Part shown: positions 27,949 through 37,453 of the stretch, one piece after another
Layout: the number at the start of each line of letters is the position of its first letter
Numbering within the stretch: the first letter of the stretch is position 1
From: JAUILA01 sp050289805
GTDB taxonomy: Bacteria > Bacteroidota > Bacteroidia > Cytophagales > Cyclobacteriaceae
Assembly (NCBI GenBank): GCA_050289805.1
Contig: JBNKGL010000001.1
Coordinates: 1 to 64,000, forward strand
Reading direction: 5' to 3'
DNA length: 64,000 bases
The notes under the pieces: generated by a model
Seen by the model: only the letters and a program-made list of their open reading frames with translations
Databases searched by the model: none
What the model was told of the DNA's origin: nothing
Position numbers and translations under genes: made by a program

Positions 27949-29442
27949 TCACATCCAGGAACCGTGATATGTTTCGGTTTTGAATAAAGTATAATCGTGG
28001 ATAAAGGAGGTGGTTTCCTCAGGAAGGAACCTTATAGCTACTTTTCCCGATGCTGTATAAAAACGGCAGTTTGATAACTTTCTTCTTTTTAGAAAAATGC
28101 TTTGATGAGTCGCCATTGACTGGGCCTTGTAGTAGGGCAGGACAAAGCGGCGAGGGAACACCCATCCTTTTTTAATAATCAGTAATTCCTCCTGAAGGTC
28201 AATGGAAATGCTCTGGGCATACTTATAGGTAAAGAACATGATGACCGGGATCAGCAGGATGAATGAATAATAAATAGAACCTCTCAGCAGATACATCCAG
28301 CCAATGAGTCCGCCGGCCAGTAAGATGCTCACATACGCTGAGATAAGGATGTAGGGAATCACAACCGGCCTGATGATTACAGGGCCCTGGGAGATTATTT
28401 TGCCAAAAACCAAATTCTCCAGTGTTTCCGAATGATTCGGATAACATGCGGGTATTTCAATGATTTGTTTTCGTACCTCCTTTGCACTTTGGGCCTGCTT
28501 GACCTGAACACTTTCAAACCCCAGTATTCTTCGAAGTGGATTTGAGCTCCATACAAGGTATTGTACCTTTTTCACGGGTATACGGTATTCATTTTTTTTG
28601 AATAGTCCTGAAGAAATGCCGATGATCCTGCCATCAAGCCATGCCCTGAATTCGAAGAATCGAAGGACGGTCCGAATGAGGGATATAACAATGGAAACAA
28701 AGCTGAAAAGTAAAATTCCTCCGAGGACCACGATAGTTCCCATCCGGATAATTTCAGGAAGGTAATCCTGGATATCGGTACTTACATAATCTTTCAGGTA
28801 CTCTTCAAAATATTGGGAGTACTGATTAAAATAACCAACTACAACCGCTACAGCAAGAAGCCCGCTTCGAATGTGATTTTCTGTAAGGCCCACTTTAAAC
28901 AGGTCGGTAATACTTAATCGCATCAGTTCTTCCCGTTGAGGATTGGTTTCAGTGGGTTGGTCTTGCACTTCTGTATCAACGGAATACTTTTCAGACTCTA
29001 AAACTTCTTGAAACGCCCTGGCGGTTTTTGCGTCCAGCGCCGAGATCTCCAATTCCTTTTTTTGTGAACCTGCTGAGTCAATTTTCAGTCCCACAACCTG
29101 CAAAATTTGCTGTATAAAATTCTGGTGAATATGAACTGATTGTATGCGTTCAAACGGGATAATCCGTTTCTCCTTAAAGATCACGCCCATGTGAATGATA
29201 AGCTCGTCATCCTTTACATGGAAAGTGAAATTTTTATACTGAAGATAGGATATAATCAGCACCAGAATGATCAGGGCGATCAGGGCCAGTATGAGATAAA
29301 GGGTCCCATATTCGAAATTTCCGGATACAACGAAAAGCGCGATCAGTATACTTACCATCGCTCTCCCGTTCTTCAAAAAATAAACCACGACTCCCAGCAG
29401 GCTTTGGCGTCGGGGTTCATTGAAATTATCCTGATTATTCAT
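27949..29442 (-). CDS. Bacterial PH (bPH2) domain membrane protein, YdbT-like
   Basis: A 497-residue membrane protein with paired N-terminal helices (about residues 28-70), a bPH2 domain ('GVIFKEKRIIPFERIQSVHIHQNF', given in part), a second helix pair near 190-260 with another bPH2 domain, and a third helix pair near 350-400 followed by a last bPH2 domain. This three-unit layout is that of the YdbT group, usually encoded with a one-domain YdbS partner as here. The role is unproven; membrane stress and resistance links have been reported for some members. The start overlaps the end of the YdbS-like gene by 8 bases. Confidence 0.85.
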   Translation of the reverse strand: MNNQDNFNEPRRQSLLGVVVYFLKNGRAMVSILIALFVVSGNFEYGTLYLILALIALIILVLIISYLQYKNFTFHVKDDELIIHMGVIFKEKRIIPFERIQSVHIHQNFIQQILQVVGLKIDSAGSQKKELEISALDAKTARAFQEVLESEKYSVDTEVQDQPTETNPQREELMRLSITDLFKVGLTENHIRSGLLAVAVVVGYFNQYSQYFEEYLKDYVSTDIQDYLPEIIRMGTIVVLGGILLFSFVSIVISLIRTVLRFFEFRAWLDGRIIGISSGLFKKNEYRIPVKKVQYLVWSSNPLRRILGFESVQVKQAQSAKEVRKQIIEIPACYPNHSETLENLVFGKIISQGPVIIRPVVIPYILISAYVSILLAGGLIGWMYLLRGSIYYSFILLIPVIMFFTYKYAQSISIDLQEELLIIKKGWVFPRRFVLPYYKAQSMATHQSIFLKRRKLSNCRFYTASGKVAIRFLPEETTSFIHDYTLFKTETYHGSWM

Positions 29443-29941
29443 CCGCTGCCGATTTTCTGGCTACAAATTCGCGAAGCCTTACGGCTTCCTCATGGGGCAA
29501 CCCTGGTATGGTAAGGTCTGAACCGGAACCCCCGGCAGTATAAAGGTTCAGCGATGCCAGTGAGAACGCCCGGTCCAGTGGTCCCTGGTCTATTTCGCTG
29601 TGCTGGATTCTATTGAACGGTACCGATGTAACAGAATGAAAAATCCATCCTTTACGGTAAGTAACATCCATTTCCCGTAACGCGTAAGCACGCTTTGGGA
29701 ATTCCTTGTAAACAATGAGCAGTGAAAATGCAAGCAATAAGGCCCACAGTGATAAGGCCAAAATGAAAATCAGCATATCGGCTGTGAATAACAAAATTAC
29801 CGGAGCTACTAATAAAATCGAGAAAATAATGAGCCTGACGATGATTTTCTTTTTCCGAAACCGAATCGGGTGTTCATGAAAAACTGCATCCTGAATCTGT
29901 GGTAAGCTCTCAGGTGCAATAGATGGATTTTCAAATGTCAT
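29435..29941 (-). CDS. Bacterial PH (bPH2) domain membrane protein, YdbS-like
   Basis: A 168-residue protein with two adjacent hydrophobic helices (about residues 33-80) and one bPH2 domain ('RKGWIFHSVTSVPFNRIQHSEIDQGPLDR', given in part, then 'LNLYTAGGSGSDLTIPGL'). It pairs with the YdbT-like gene that follows with an 8-base overlap. The two probably form a membrane complex. It lies downstream of the pirin gene and an unknown gene and may share their transcript. Confidence 0.85.
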   Translation of the reverse strand: MTFENPSIAPESLPQIQDAVFHEHPIRFRKKKIIVRLIIFSILLVAPVILLFTADMLIFILALSLWALLLAFSLLIVYKEFPKRAYALREMDVTYRKGWIFHSVTSVPFNRIQHSEIDQGPLDRAFSLASLNLYTAGGSGSDLTIPGLPHEEAVRLREFVARKSAADE

Positions 29942-29973
29942 TGTAAATCAGGAATAAGTATTCCCTGAAATTA

Positions 29974-30570
29974 CTAAAGTGCAGCTAATTTTTCAGGATA
30001 ATCGGCATTATGCTCAGCAGCCATTGAAAAATTTGGGATTTCTGTCATCAGGACAGCTGCGGCATGCTCTAACTCCATGACCATCTTTTTTTCATCGGTT
30101 CCAAAGGCTTCAAGCCCGAATGTATAAAAATGAGATTGTCGTATCGCAATTCGAGAATATTCAATCTGGCATCCGGTAGCACCTGCAGGAAGGGATGGAA
30201 CAATGATTTTCTTATCAATCGCTGTATAACTTAATATTCGTTCCTTGCTTACCTCAATTATGTCTGTCTCCGGTTGAGCAATAATTCCGGTTGGAAGGCC
30301 TTTATTCAGGTCATAACTCCATTTATTCCAAAAGTAAACGTCTCCGGGCAGGTTGTTAAATGGATTATAACCCTGCTCGCCACGTACTTTAAATTCAAGC
30401 CTTCCTTCCCTGATTTTAATGGAAAAAGAAGTATTATCCGTTTTCAGGTATTGATCGGTACGGTCCCAGTCACCACTTAATTTTTCTGAATAACCGCTAA
30501 ACCAGGATTCAACCTGGGAAAAAGGGTCAGGAGAAAACCATCGGAGCTCGAAACTTGAAAATATTTGCAT
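29974..30570 (-). CDS. Unknown protein with a CYTH-like pattern
   Basis: A soluble protein of 198 residues with no signal or membrane segment. The opening 'EFRWF-like' strand ('FELRWFSPDP') followed by 'RTDQYL' and 'FSIKIREGRLEFKVRGEQ' recalls the alternating charged strands of CYTH/triphosphate tunnel enzymes, but the diagnostic ExExK is not clear, so this is only a resemblance. It starts 4 bases after the pirin gene and is very likely co-transcribed with it. Function unknown. Confidence 0.7.
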   Translation of the reverse strand: MQIFSSFELRWFSPDPFSQVESWFSGYSEKLSGDWDRTDQYLKTDNTSFSIKIREGRLEFKVRGEQGYNPFNNLPGDVYFWNKWSYDLNKGLPTGIIAQPETDIIEVSKERILSYTAIDKKIIVPSLPAGATGCQIEYSRIAIRQSHFYTFGLEAFGTDEKKMVMELEHAAAVLMTEIPNFSMAAEHNADYPEKLAAL

Positions 30571-30574
30571 TACC

Positions 30575-31420
30575 TTAATTCCAGGTGCCTAATTTACCCG
30601 CTTCATAATCACGGAACGCTTCCTGAATTTCCTGATCACTGTTCATTACAAAAGGCCCGTAAGCAACGATGGGCTCATTGAACGGACGTCCGTAGCCAAT
30701 AATTAGTTTGGATTCTTCCTCGGCATGGATTTTCAGTTTTCCTTCCTCGTGATCAAAAGTCACAAGGTCCAGTTTGCGCGCGCCGGTTCCGTTTACAACT
30801 ACTTCTCCGCGAACTACATAAAAAAGGGTTTCGTTTCCTTCGGGGACCGGAATTTCAAAATCTCCACCCTCACGAATATCGACTGTCATCATCGTAAGTC
30901 CTGTAGGAGAATCCATCGGACCTGTGATGCCCTCAACGGTTCCTGAAATCAGGTGAATGGTGTAATCATCCCGCTCAATATGTTCCAACTTGTCCTTCTC
31001 AAATCCCTTATAATCGGGGGGCGTCATTTTGAGTGAAGACGGCAGGTTCATCCAAAGCTGGATTATTTCCAGTGGACCTCCCTTCTCAATAAATTCTTTT
31101 GACGATTGTTCTGAATGTATCAAACCGCTTCCCGCAGTCATCCATTGTACACCACCTTCATGGATTACACTCTTGAAACCATTGGAATCCCAATGAACGA
31201 TATCCCCGTCGAAGATGAACGTTAATGTTTCAAATCCGCGATGCGGGTGTGGTCCGAATGGTAAACCATTGTTATGCGGTTTGTAGGTCTGCGGACCGTG
31301 GTGATTAAGAAATAAAAAAGGATCCAGGTGCTGAATTTTCTGTGTAGGCATTGCACGGAACGTGATCAGGTCACCCATGTGGGCGGGAATGGCGCGAAAT
31401 ACGGATTTAATCTCTTTCAT
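30575..31420 (-). CDS. Pirin family protein
   Basis: A 281-residue cupin of the pirin family. The N-terminal cupin has the metal ligands of pirins in 'FGPHPHRGFETLTFIFDG' (two His) followed by 'VHWDSNG' and the later 'GLIHSEQ' and a Glu. Iron-binding pirins act as quercetinase or as regulators of other enzymes; which applies here is unknown. The C-terminal cupin ('FNEPIVAYGPFVMNS') is standard. It heads a likely minus-strand operon with the CYTH-like gene and the two bPH2 genes. Confidence 0.92.
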   Translation of the reverse strand: MKEIKSVFRAIPAHMGDLITFRAMPTQKIQHLDPFLFLNHHGPQTYKPHNNGLPFGPHPHRGFETLTFIFDGDIVHWDSNGFKSVIHEGGVQWMTAGSGLIHSEQSSKEFIEKGGPLEIIQLWMNLPSSLKMTPPDYKGFEKDKLEHIERDDYTIHLISGTVEGITGPMDSPTGLTMMTVDIREGGDFEIPVPEGNETLFYVVRGEVVVNGTGARKLDLVTFDHEEGKLKIHAEEESKLIIGYGRPFNEPIVAYGPFVMNSDQEIQEAFRDYEAGKLGTWN

Positions 31421-31443
31421 GTTTAAACATATATATTGATCAT

Positions 31444-31480
31444 AAAAACGGCCGGCACAAGAATTTGTTTACCGGCCGTT
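31444..31480 (-). terminator. Rho-independent terminator after the YncE-like gene
   Basis: Nine-base arms AACGGCCGG (31447-31455) and CCGGCCGTT (31472-31480) pair perfectly across a 16-base loop. Read on the minus strand, the stem is followed by TTTTTAT. It ends the TonB receptor/beta-propeller unit, just before the pirin gene promoter region. Confidence 0.85.
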
Positions 31481-31487
31481 AGAGTGA

Positions 31488-32621
31488 TTACATCTGGTTC
31501 TCAATTTTCCAGAATGCGATGCCGCCTGCTTGTTTTCCCAGGTGGGCGGTTGAGACAAGTTTCAATTCTTTCAGATCGAAAACATCGACCGCGCCGGGAT
31601 CATCACCGATCCCCTCAACAGATACAAATGCGTAACGGTTATCAGGCGACATTGCTATACCATGACTCACTTTTTGTGAGTTCGGAAGCCTTGCCAGTTC
31701 TTTACCCGTTTCCAGGTCCCAGATCCCCGTCATGGCGTCGGACTTATACGTTACTACCATGTATTTACCATTCGGTGAGATCTCCACATTATAGGGTCCT
31801 TTTCCGGTTGCAAAACGATTGGTTACAGACCAGCTTGCAAGATCTACTTCCAGCACTTCTTCATTGCCATTCGCGGCTACATATACTTTTTCCCCGGAAG
31901 GAGCAGGGATCACCCATGTCGGCTTAATCTTGGAATGTTTCATGCCTTCATGTCCCATGGCTGCATGATCCATTTTACTATGGTCCATTTTGCTGTGATC
32001 CATCGATTTCATGTCGTAGGCTTCCGCCGCTTTATCAAGATCCAGTACCCTTGATACTTCCAGGCTTACTGTATTGATCTCGAACAGTTCGCCCGACATC
32101 ATGGCCACAGAATAATGTTTCATACCATCGGGTGAAATTCGTGATCCATGGGGCATAGTACCTGTGGTAATTTTTTTGATCTCCGTCATGGTTACGGGAT
32201 CAACAACAGATACAGAACTGGGAACCATATCTCCATGTAAATTAAAATTCACACAGTAAAGCAGACCCGTTGCCGGGCTGATCTGCATGGATGCCGGGAA
32301 GATTCCCAGCTTTGTTTGACCCACCACTTCATTCGTCTCCGTAGAAAACTTGTACAATGTGCCGTACGGATTCCCATGAGCCAGGCTCAGGTACCATGAC
32401 TTCCCATCGGGGCTCACAGTGATTCCGTGAGGCCCTTCATTTTCAGCCGGCCAGATACCAACAGGAATTCGCTTTACTGTTTCGGCGGTTTGACCGTCAA
32501 ATTTGACCAGTGCTACTTCATCCTCTGATTCTGCCGCAACATACACGTAGTAATCCTGAGCCCTGAGCTGCATTGCTGCTGCCAGGATGAATAACAGGAT
32601 TACAATTCCTTTGCTTTTCAT
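31488..32621 (-). CDS. YncE-like secreted beta-propeller with His/Met-rich loop
   Basis: A 377-residue exported protein with a signal peptide (cleavage near 'QLRAQD') and YVTN/YncE-type blades: repeats such as 'GPHGITVSPDGKSWYLSLA', 'MPHGSRISPDGMKHYSVA' and 'GPYNVEISPNGKYMVVTY'. Between two blades, residues 204-231, lies an insert built on M-D-H-S-K units, with about five His and eight Met residues. That looks like a copper- or silver-binding loop of the kind in periplasmic metal carriers. The gene follows the LVIVD/Ig-like gene after 6 bases and the pair follows a TonB receptor gene. Metal binding is inferred from composition. Confidence 0.87.
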   Translation of the reverse strand: MKSKGIVILLFILAAAMQLRAQDYYVYVAAESEDEVALVKFDGQTAETVKRIPVGIWPAENEGPHGITVSPDGKSWYLSLAHGNPYGTLYKFSTETNEVVGQTKLGIFPASMQISPATGLLYCVNFNLHGDMVPSSVSVVDPVTMTEIKKITTGTMPHGSRISPDGMKHYSVAMMSGELFEINTVSLEVSRVLDLDKAAEAYDMKSMDHSKMDHSKMDHAAMGHEGMKHSKIKPTWVIPAPSGEKVYVAANGNEEVLEVDLASWSVTNRFATGKGPYNVEISPNGKYMVVTYKSDAMTGIWDLETGKELARLPNSQKVSHGIAMSPDNRYAFVSVEGIGDDPGAVDVFDLKELKLVSTAHLGKQAGGIAFWKIENQM

Positions 32622-32627
32622 TGCTGT

Positions 32628-34604
32628 TTATTTGGTTTCGACGTTCACGTCTTTTGGTTTCTCAGGTTCCAGTTTTGCAGCCCATAATCCGCTGTTCCAG
32701 TCGGAATAGAAGACATGACCTTTATGGAGCTGTGCACCCCATGTAAAGGGAGCATTCGGGATATAACCATTCGGGTCTGAAGGAAGAATCCATGCAATTT
32801 CACGGCCCTGGTTATAGAGGTCACCCATCAGTTCGCCACTGATATCCACTACACGAACACCACCGTTGTAATAAGCAACATAGAGTAGATCCCCGTCCAC
32901 CCAGTAATTGTGGGATCCGGCTCCGGGAACTTCATACCGCGCAATTTCGTCGGGATTGTCAATATCCGTGAAATCCACAAAGTGAAGGAATCCTCCAGCA
33001 ACGTTATCGCTGTTCACGTCAAGGCCGTATGGAAATATCTCATCACCCAGGATCGCATAGAATTTATCCGTCGATTGGCTGTGGAACGGGAATGTAGCGT
33101 GGTGCGCACCACTTGGATATTCATAATGTCCAAAGGCCACCGGGTTTTCAAACGAACCTCCGGCGATACCGTTTCCTACATCTACCATATACACACCGTC
33201 AGACCAGTTTGAGCTGTAAGCGATACCATTTTCCACCCAAACGTCGTGAATCGCATGTCCGGGCGTATCCAATTCAAACTTGCTTACGATATAAGGTTTT
33301 GCAGGATCTTCAATATTGATGATATAGTATTTTTCGCCATTACTGAGGGCGAAAACATGATTCTGATATATGAACAGGTTATGAACACCACCGGTCAGGT
33401 TTTCAGTAAATGTGGATATGATACTCACATCTTTCGGATTGGTCACGTCGATGATGACAATACCATTTTTCCGGTTTGAAGCACCTTCACGGCTGATGAT
33501 GCAAATTTTGCCGTCTTCCGAGATCTTCACATCATTGACGGTCCGGGCATCCACCTGTACACTATCAACCTTGGTTATATTGGAAGGATCCGTCACGTCC
33601 CAGAAATACGCAGTACCATCCGCGCCCCAGGTTCCGGTTACTGCATAGTCACGGCCGTCAACACCTTCCCAAACCCACAAGTCTGAAGTATGCTTGGTAT
33701 CAACCGTTCCATGGCCAACCAGGTCAATTTTACGTTGTACATTTCGTGGAAGGATCTTTACCGTTTTCTGTGCTGCAAACGGACCAGAAGTGGCGGTGAT
33801 GGTATAGATACCCGGTTCATTGGCTACGAACCTGCCGTCATTTTTGATCAGTCCTGATGCACTGGAGCTCACATCATCCGCAACGCCCGCAAATGTGAAG
33901 TTTACAGGAGCATCACTTACCGTGGCTCCTTTTTTATCAATGGCTTTTGCATTGAAATGAAACACGTCACCGGTACGGGCCTGGTCCATTGCCGAGGTAA
34001 GCTCAATTTTCGCTACCGGATTTTCAACAACCTGGATATTCACGGTGCTTGTGATATCATTTACCTGTGCGGTGATGACAGCTTTACCCGGGGTCGAGGC
34101 ATAGATATTGGCAAATGCATCCGGATTGGCAATGGATGTATTCGAGGATGTCAGCTTTACTTCAACATCCTCCCTTTCCATATCCATAGCATCCAAAACG
34201 GTAACTTTCGCCGGAAAGGTTGTTCCCGCGTAAATTTTATCCGGAATCTCTTCTATGACAATCTTAGCAATTGGCGGATATTCAACGGTGATTTCCAGGT
34301 CTTTCCTGAGGAATTTTCCGTCTTCGCTCGGACTTACAACAATTATTCTGTGCTTGCCGGGGGCATGAGCCATCATTTTGCCCGTTGAGTCTACTTCTAT
34401 TGATCTTGCATCAAATGAGTAATAGGCTAAATTTCGTCCGCTAACGGCTTTATTGTCCTTGTCGACAACCTGAGCCTTCAGCTGTACGGACTGCCCGACT
34501 TTCATTTTAGGGGCTTCGGGTTCCACAGTGATCTTCAGATCCTGTGCCATAATGGTTGAAGCAGCCATTATAAGAAACACTAATAGAAAAGATTTTAATT
34601 TCAT
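32628..34604 (-). CDS. Secreted Ig-like / LVIVD-repeat protein
   Basis: A 658-residue exported protein with a signal peptide (cleavage near 'STIMAQD'). Residues about 22-285 are three Ig-like beta domains ('VEPEAPKMKVGQSVQLKAQV', then two bacterial Ig-like repeats). Residues about 290-650 form a propeller with LVIVD-type blades ('GIVIIDVTNPKDVSIIST', 'GVYMVDVGNG', 'GVRVVDISGE'). The C-terminal 'GHVFYSDWNSGLWAAKLE' closes the propeller. It probably acts at the cell surface or periplasm, likely with the TonB receptor upstream and the YncE-like protein downstream. Its ligand is not known. Confidence 0.85.
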   Translation of the reverse strand: MKLKSFLLVFLIMAASTIMAQDLKITVEPEAPKMKVGQSVQLKAQVVDKDNKAVSGRNLAYYSFDARSIEVDSTGKMMAHAPGKHRIIVVSPSEDGKFLRKDLEITVEYPPIAKIVIEEIPDKIYAGTTFPAKVTVLDAMDMEREDVEVKLTSSNTSIANPDAFANIYASTPGKAVITAQVNDITSTVNIQVVENPVAKIELTSAMDQARTGDVFHFNAKAIDKKGATVSDAPVNFTFAGVADDVSSSASGLIKNDGRFVANEPGIYTITATSGPFAAQKTVKILPRNVQRKIDLVGHGTVDTKHTSDLWVWEGVDGRDYAVTGTWGADGTAYFWDVTDPSNITKVDSVQVDARTVNDVKISEDGKICIISREGASNRKNGIVIIDVTNPKDVSIISTFTENLTGGVHNLFIYQNHVFALSNGEKYYIINIEDPAKPYIVSKFELDTPGHAIHDVWVENGIAYSSNWSDGVYMVDVGNGIAGGSFENPVAFGHYEYPSGAHHATFPFHSQSTDKFYAILGDEIFPYGLDVNSDNVAGGFLHFVDFTDIDNPDEIARYEVPGAGSHNYWVDGDLLYVAYYNGGVRVVDISGELMGDLYNQGREIAWILPSDPNGYIPNAPFTWGAQLHKGHVFYSDWNSGLWAAKLEPEKPKDVNVETK

Positions 34605-34709
34605 GGTTTGATTATTGGGTGAATCATGAAATTACGCAAAGAGGTTCAGAATGACAATATATGGATTCCCAAGGTGAGTTAAAGTAGCGTTAATTTATTT
34701 GAACGGGAA

Positions 34710-37157
34710 TTAAAAACGGTATTGTGCCGACAGGATCATGTTTAATCCGGCACCGGCCAGGCCTGAACTGTACGGGCGATATCGCCGATTCATAATATTT
34801 TCAATACCTGCCGTAATGGACACCTTGTTGGAAAAGTTGTAGAGTCCTTTCAGGTTGAGCGTATACCATCCCGGGGCATAGGGGTTTCCATTGGCGTCTG
34901 TAGCATAAAGATAATCCTTGCCAATCTCCTCTTGCGGCATATCTTCAAAATGACGGGTTGCCGTATAAACGGAATAGAGTTGTATTTCCAGCAACCCTCG
35001 CTGATACGTAATTCTCGTTATTCCAAAGAAGGGTGCTGCATGACGGGATGGGCTGGTAGTGCCATTATCCAGTTCTTCATCTCCTTTCTGGTAGTTCAGC
35101 TGTGTTGATAGCGAAAGATTTTGTAAAAATTTGATTTCGATCCCGGCCTGCAGTCCGTATATCTGCGCATAGGCAGCATTCTGAACGGCCTGAACATTGC
35201 TTGGGATTCCGTCATATATAATGGAATCCATTCCGTTCAATTGATAATCCCGCCGTACCATGGCGTTGTTCAGGAATGTGTAGAAGACAGTGACGTCCAG
35301 CTTCATGAAGTCCCCAAAAACTTTTGAGGCGCCAAGTTCGGCATTATATGCATATTCAGACTTCAAATCGGTATTCGGCACAACAACGGATCCGGGTTCA
35401 GAATCAAATATTTTGCCGATGTCATCCACGTTGGGTGCACGGAATCCCGTTGAGAAATTGGACCTGATGGTGAAGGATTCAGTCGGGTGATAGGACAAAC
35501 CGGCACTGCCGGTGACTGCCCCGGTTTTCAGATCAGACTCTGTAAAAGGCAAGGGAACAAAATCCTGGTTATTGGTAAAGTCGGCATTAAGTGTGAATTG
35601 GTTAAACCGGAGGCCCGTCTGGAGGAGGAGCTCAGGGGTGAGGTCATATTGCCACAGAGCATAAGCCGCGATTGAATTCCATTTCGAATTGGGATATCGG
35701 GCCGAAATGGCAAATGACGAACCATCGGCAATATTTTGTCCAAAGCCGGTTGAAGTTACCTTGTTGAAAACAAATTCAGCCCCATAATTGACGACCGACC
35801 TGCTTCCTGCACGTTTGGTAAAATCTACATTCGCTCCATAGGCATCCACTTCTTCTTTCCTGGTATTCCTTATGTCATCATTAAAATCGCGGTCTATCCT
35901 GCTTTCTCCGAAGCGCTGGTAATAGATTTGTGTTACCATTTGATCATAAATCCCCGACGATCGCCGGTTGATGAACCTGAGTTGATGCATATCCCATTTT
36001 TGAGGTCCGTATTTCCATTCAGCGCTTTCTGGTTCTCCTCCCCGGGTACGGATGAGGCGGTCATACCGGTCATATTCTGAGAGCCGCGAAAAATGAAATG
36101 CATACTGGATATCCCAGTTTTCAGTTGGCCGGAAACGTATTTTCTGCATCAGGTTTTGCTGCTGGTATCCGCTTGGAGTTTGAAGCCGGGGTTCGGGGTT
36201 TTCCACCACGATATCCTCATTACCCCGTCGCTCAACATAAAAAGGACGAAGATATTCATCCGGGCCATGGCTGCCCATTCGCAGGTCATCGAAATCGGTG
36301 AATGTGAAGCTGGTGATGGAGGCCCATTTCTTTCGTCCGATGTTCAGATGTCCATGAATGGTTTTCTCGTGATTTGCTGACGCATACCGGCCTGTGATAT
36401 TGCCGGAAATCAGGGTTTTCTCATCCAGGGCATAGCGTGCTTCCCGGGTACGGAAGCTCATCACAGCACCAATCGCATCACTGCCGTACATCACAGAACC
36501 GGGGCCGAACAGTACCTCGGTAGACTCCATCGCCTGAGCATCCAGGGAAATCACATTCTGAAGATTTCCGCTTCGGAAAATTGCAGTATTCATTCGGATA
36601 CCGTCGACAGCATACAGGAGCCTGTTGGCTGAAAACCCCCGAATCATCGGGCTTCCGCCACCCTGCTGGCTTTTCTGGATAAATACCTCACCGGACAATC
36701 CCAATAAATCCGCTGCCGTTTGTGGACTCAGCAATTGAATATCTTTAGTTGTGATGGATGTCACCTTTTGAGGAATATTGGAGGTGGTCTGGTTCCATCG
36801 TGTGGCGGAAATAACCACCTGATCCAGGGACAGGCGGGAGGGTTTCATGTACACGATGAAATCTGCTCTGGAAAGTTCTCTAACAGGAATGGTCTGTTGT
36901 TCATAACCGATGAGGCGAAAGGCGATTTCGGTTTCCTCTGAGGGCAGGTCTATCAGTGCCTGTCCGTGGCCGTCTGAAATGGAGTTATACCGGGAATCCG
37001 GGGCAAAAATAACGACACCTTCAAGGGGAATTCCTGTTTCACTGTCTTTGATAGTGATCAGCATTTGTGCCAAAGCCGCATTTGAAAGCTGACTGATGAA
37101 AAGTATCAGTACAATGAAATATTTTTTATATAAATCTTTTGACAAGCGAATTCCCAA
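34710..37157 (-). CDS. TonB-dependent outer membrane receptor, heme-receptor-like plug
   Basis: An 815-residue receptor with a signal peptide (to about residue 31), a carboxypeptidase-regulatory domain (32-108), a plug (about 118-240) and a 22-strand barrel ending in 'MILSAQYRF'. The plug segment 'SPMIRGFSANRLLYAVDGIRMN' and 'GPGSVMYGSDAIGAVM' resembles the HmuR/heme receptor group, and 'FRAP' is present in the barrel, but the 'NPNL' partner reads 'PNTDL'. The substrate could be heme, a siderophore or another metal complex. It is the first gene of a unit with the two beta-propeller genes; the His/Met loop of the last one hints at copper. Confidence 0.88.
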   Translation of the reverse strand: MGIRLSKDLYKKYFIVLILFISQLSNAALAQMLITIKDSETGIPLEGVVIFAPDSRYNSISDGHGQALIDLPSEETEIAFRLIGYEQQTIPVRELSRADFIVYMKPSRLSLDQVVISATRWNQTTSNIPQKVTSITTKDIQLLSPQTAADLLGLSGEVFIQKSQQGGGSPMIRGFSANRLLYAVDGIRMNTAIFRSGNLQNVISLDAQAMESTEVLFGPGSVMYGSDAIGAVMSFRTREARYALDEKTLISGNITGRYASANHEKTIHGHLNIGRKKWASITSFTFTDFDDLRMGSHGPDEYLRPFYVERRGNEDIVVENPEPRLQTPSGYQQQNLMQKIRFRPTENWDIQYAFHFSRLSEYDRYDRLIRTRGGEPESAEWKYGPQKWDMHQLRFINRRSSGIYDQMVTQIYYQRFGESRIDRDFNDDIRNTRKEEVDAYGANVDFTKRAGSRSVVNYGAEFVFNKVTSTGFGQNIADGSSFAISARYPNSKWNSIAAYALWQYDLTPELLLQTGLRFNQFTLNADFTNNQDFVPLPFTESDLKTGAVTGSAGLSYHPTESFTIRSNFSTGFRAPNVDDIGKIFDSEPGSVVVPNTDLKSEYAYNAELGASKVFGDFMKLDVTVFYTFLNNAMVRRDYQLNGMDSIIYDGIPSNVQAVQNAAYAQIYGLQAGIEIKFLQNLSLSTQLNYQKGDEELDNGTTSPSRHAAPFFGITRITYQRGLLEIQLYSVYTATRHFEDMPQEEIGKDYLYATDANGNPYAPGWYTLNLKGLYNFSNKVSITAGIENIMNRRYRPYSSGLAGAGLNMILSAQYRF

Positions 37158-37378
37158 TTGATTATGCCGGATAAATAAACCAGGCCAAAATTACAGAGGA
37201 TGCACCAGAATCCCATTTAATTTACATGACCGGAGGCAGTGTTAGGTAGATTAGCCATTTTGCGTTCACGTCATTATAAGTTTATGCGTAGAGAAATGAT
37301 TTCAGTCCGATACATGCTTAAAATTTGATCCGAGTGTTATTCTATTGGTGAAAAGTTCTTAATATTGCAGTCCGTTTA

Positions 37379-37453
37379 CGGGATGTGGCGCAGTCCGGTT
37401 AGCGCACCACGTTAGGGACGTGGGGGCCGCTGGTTCGAATCCAGTCATCCCGA
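37379..37453 (+). tRNA. tRNA-Pro with anticodon AGG
   Basis: A complete cloverleaf. The acceptor arms CGGGATG and CATCCCG pair fully with discriminator A37453. The D stem is GCGC/GCGC, the anticodon stem CCACG/CGTGG and the T stem GCTGG/CCAGT (one G-T pair) around TTCGAAT. The seven-base anticodon loop is TTAGGGA, so the anticodon at 37414-37416 is AGG, which reads CCU (Pro). The body, including the C1-G72 pair, is that of tRNA-Pro. The 3' CCA is not encoded. The A at position 34 is unusual in bacteria, where Pro tRNAs are normally TGG, GGG or CGG. Confidence 0.93.
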
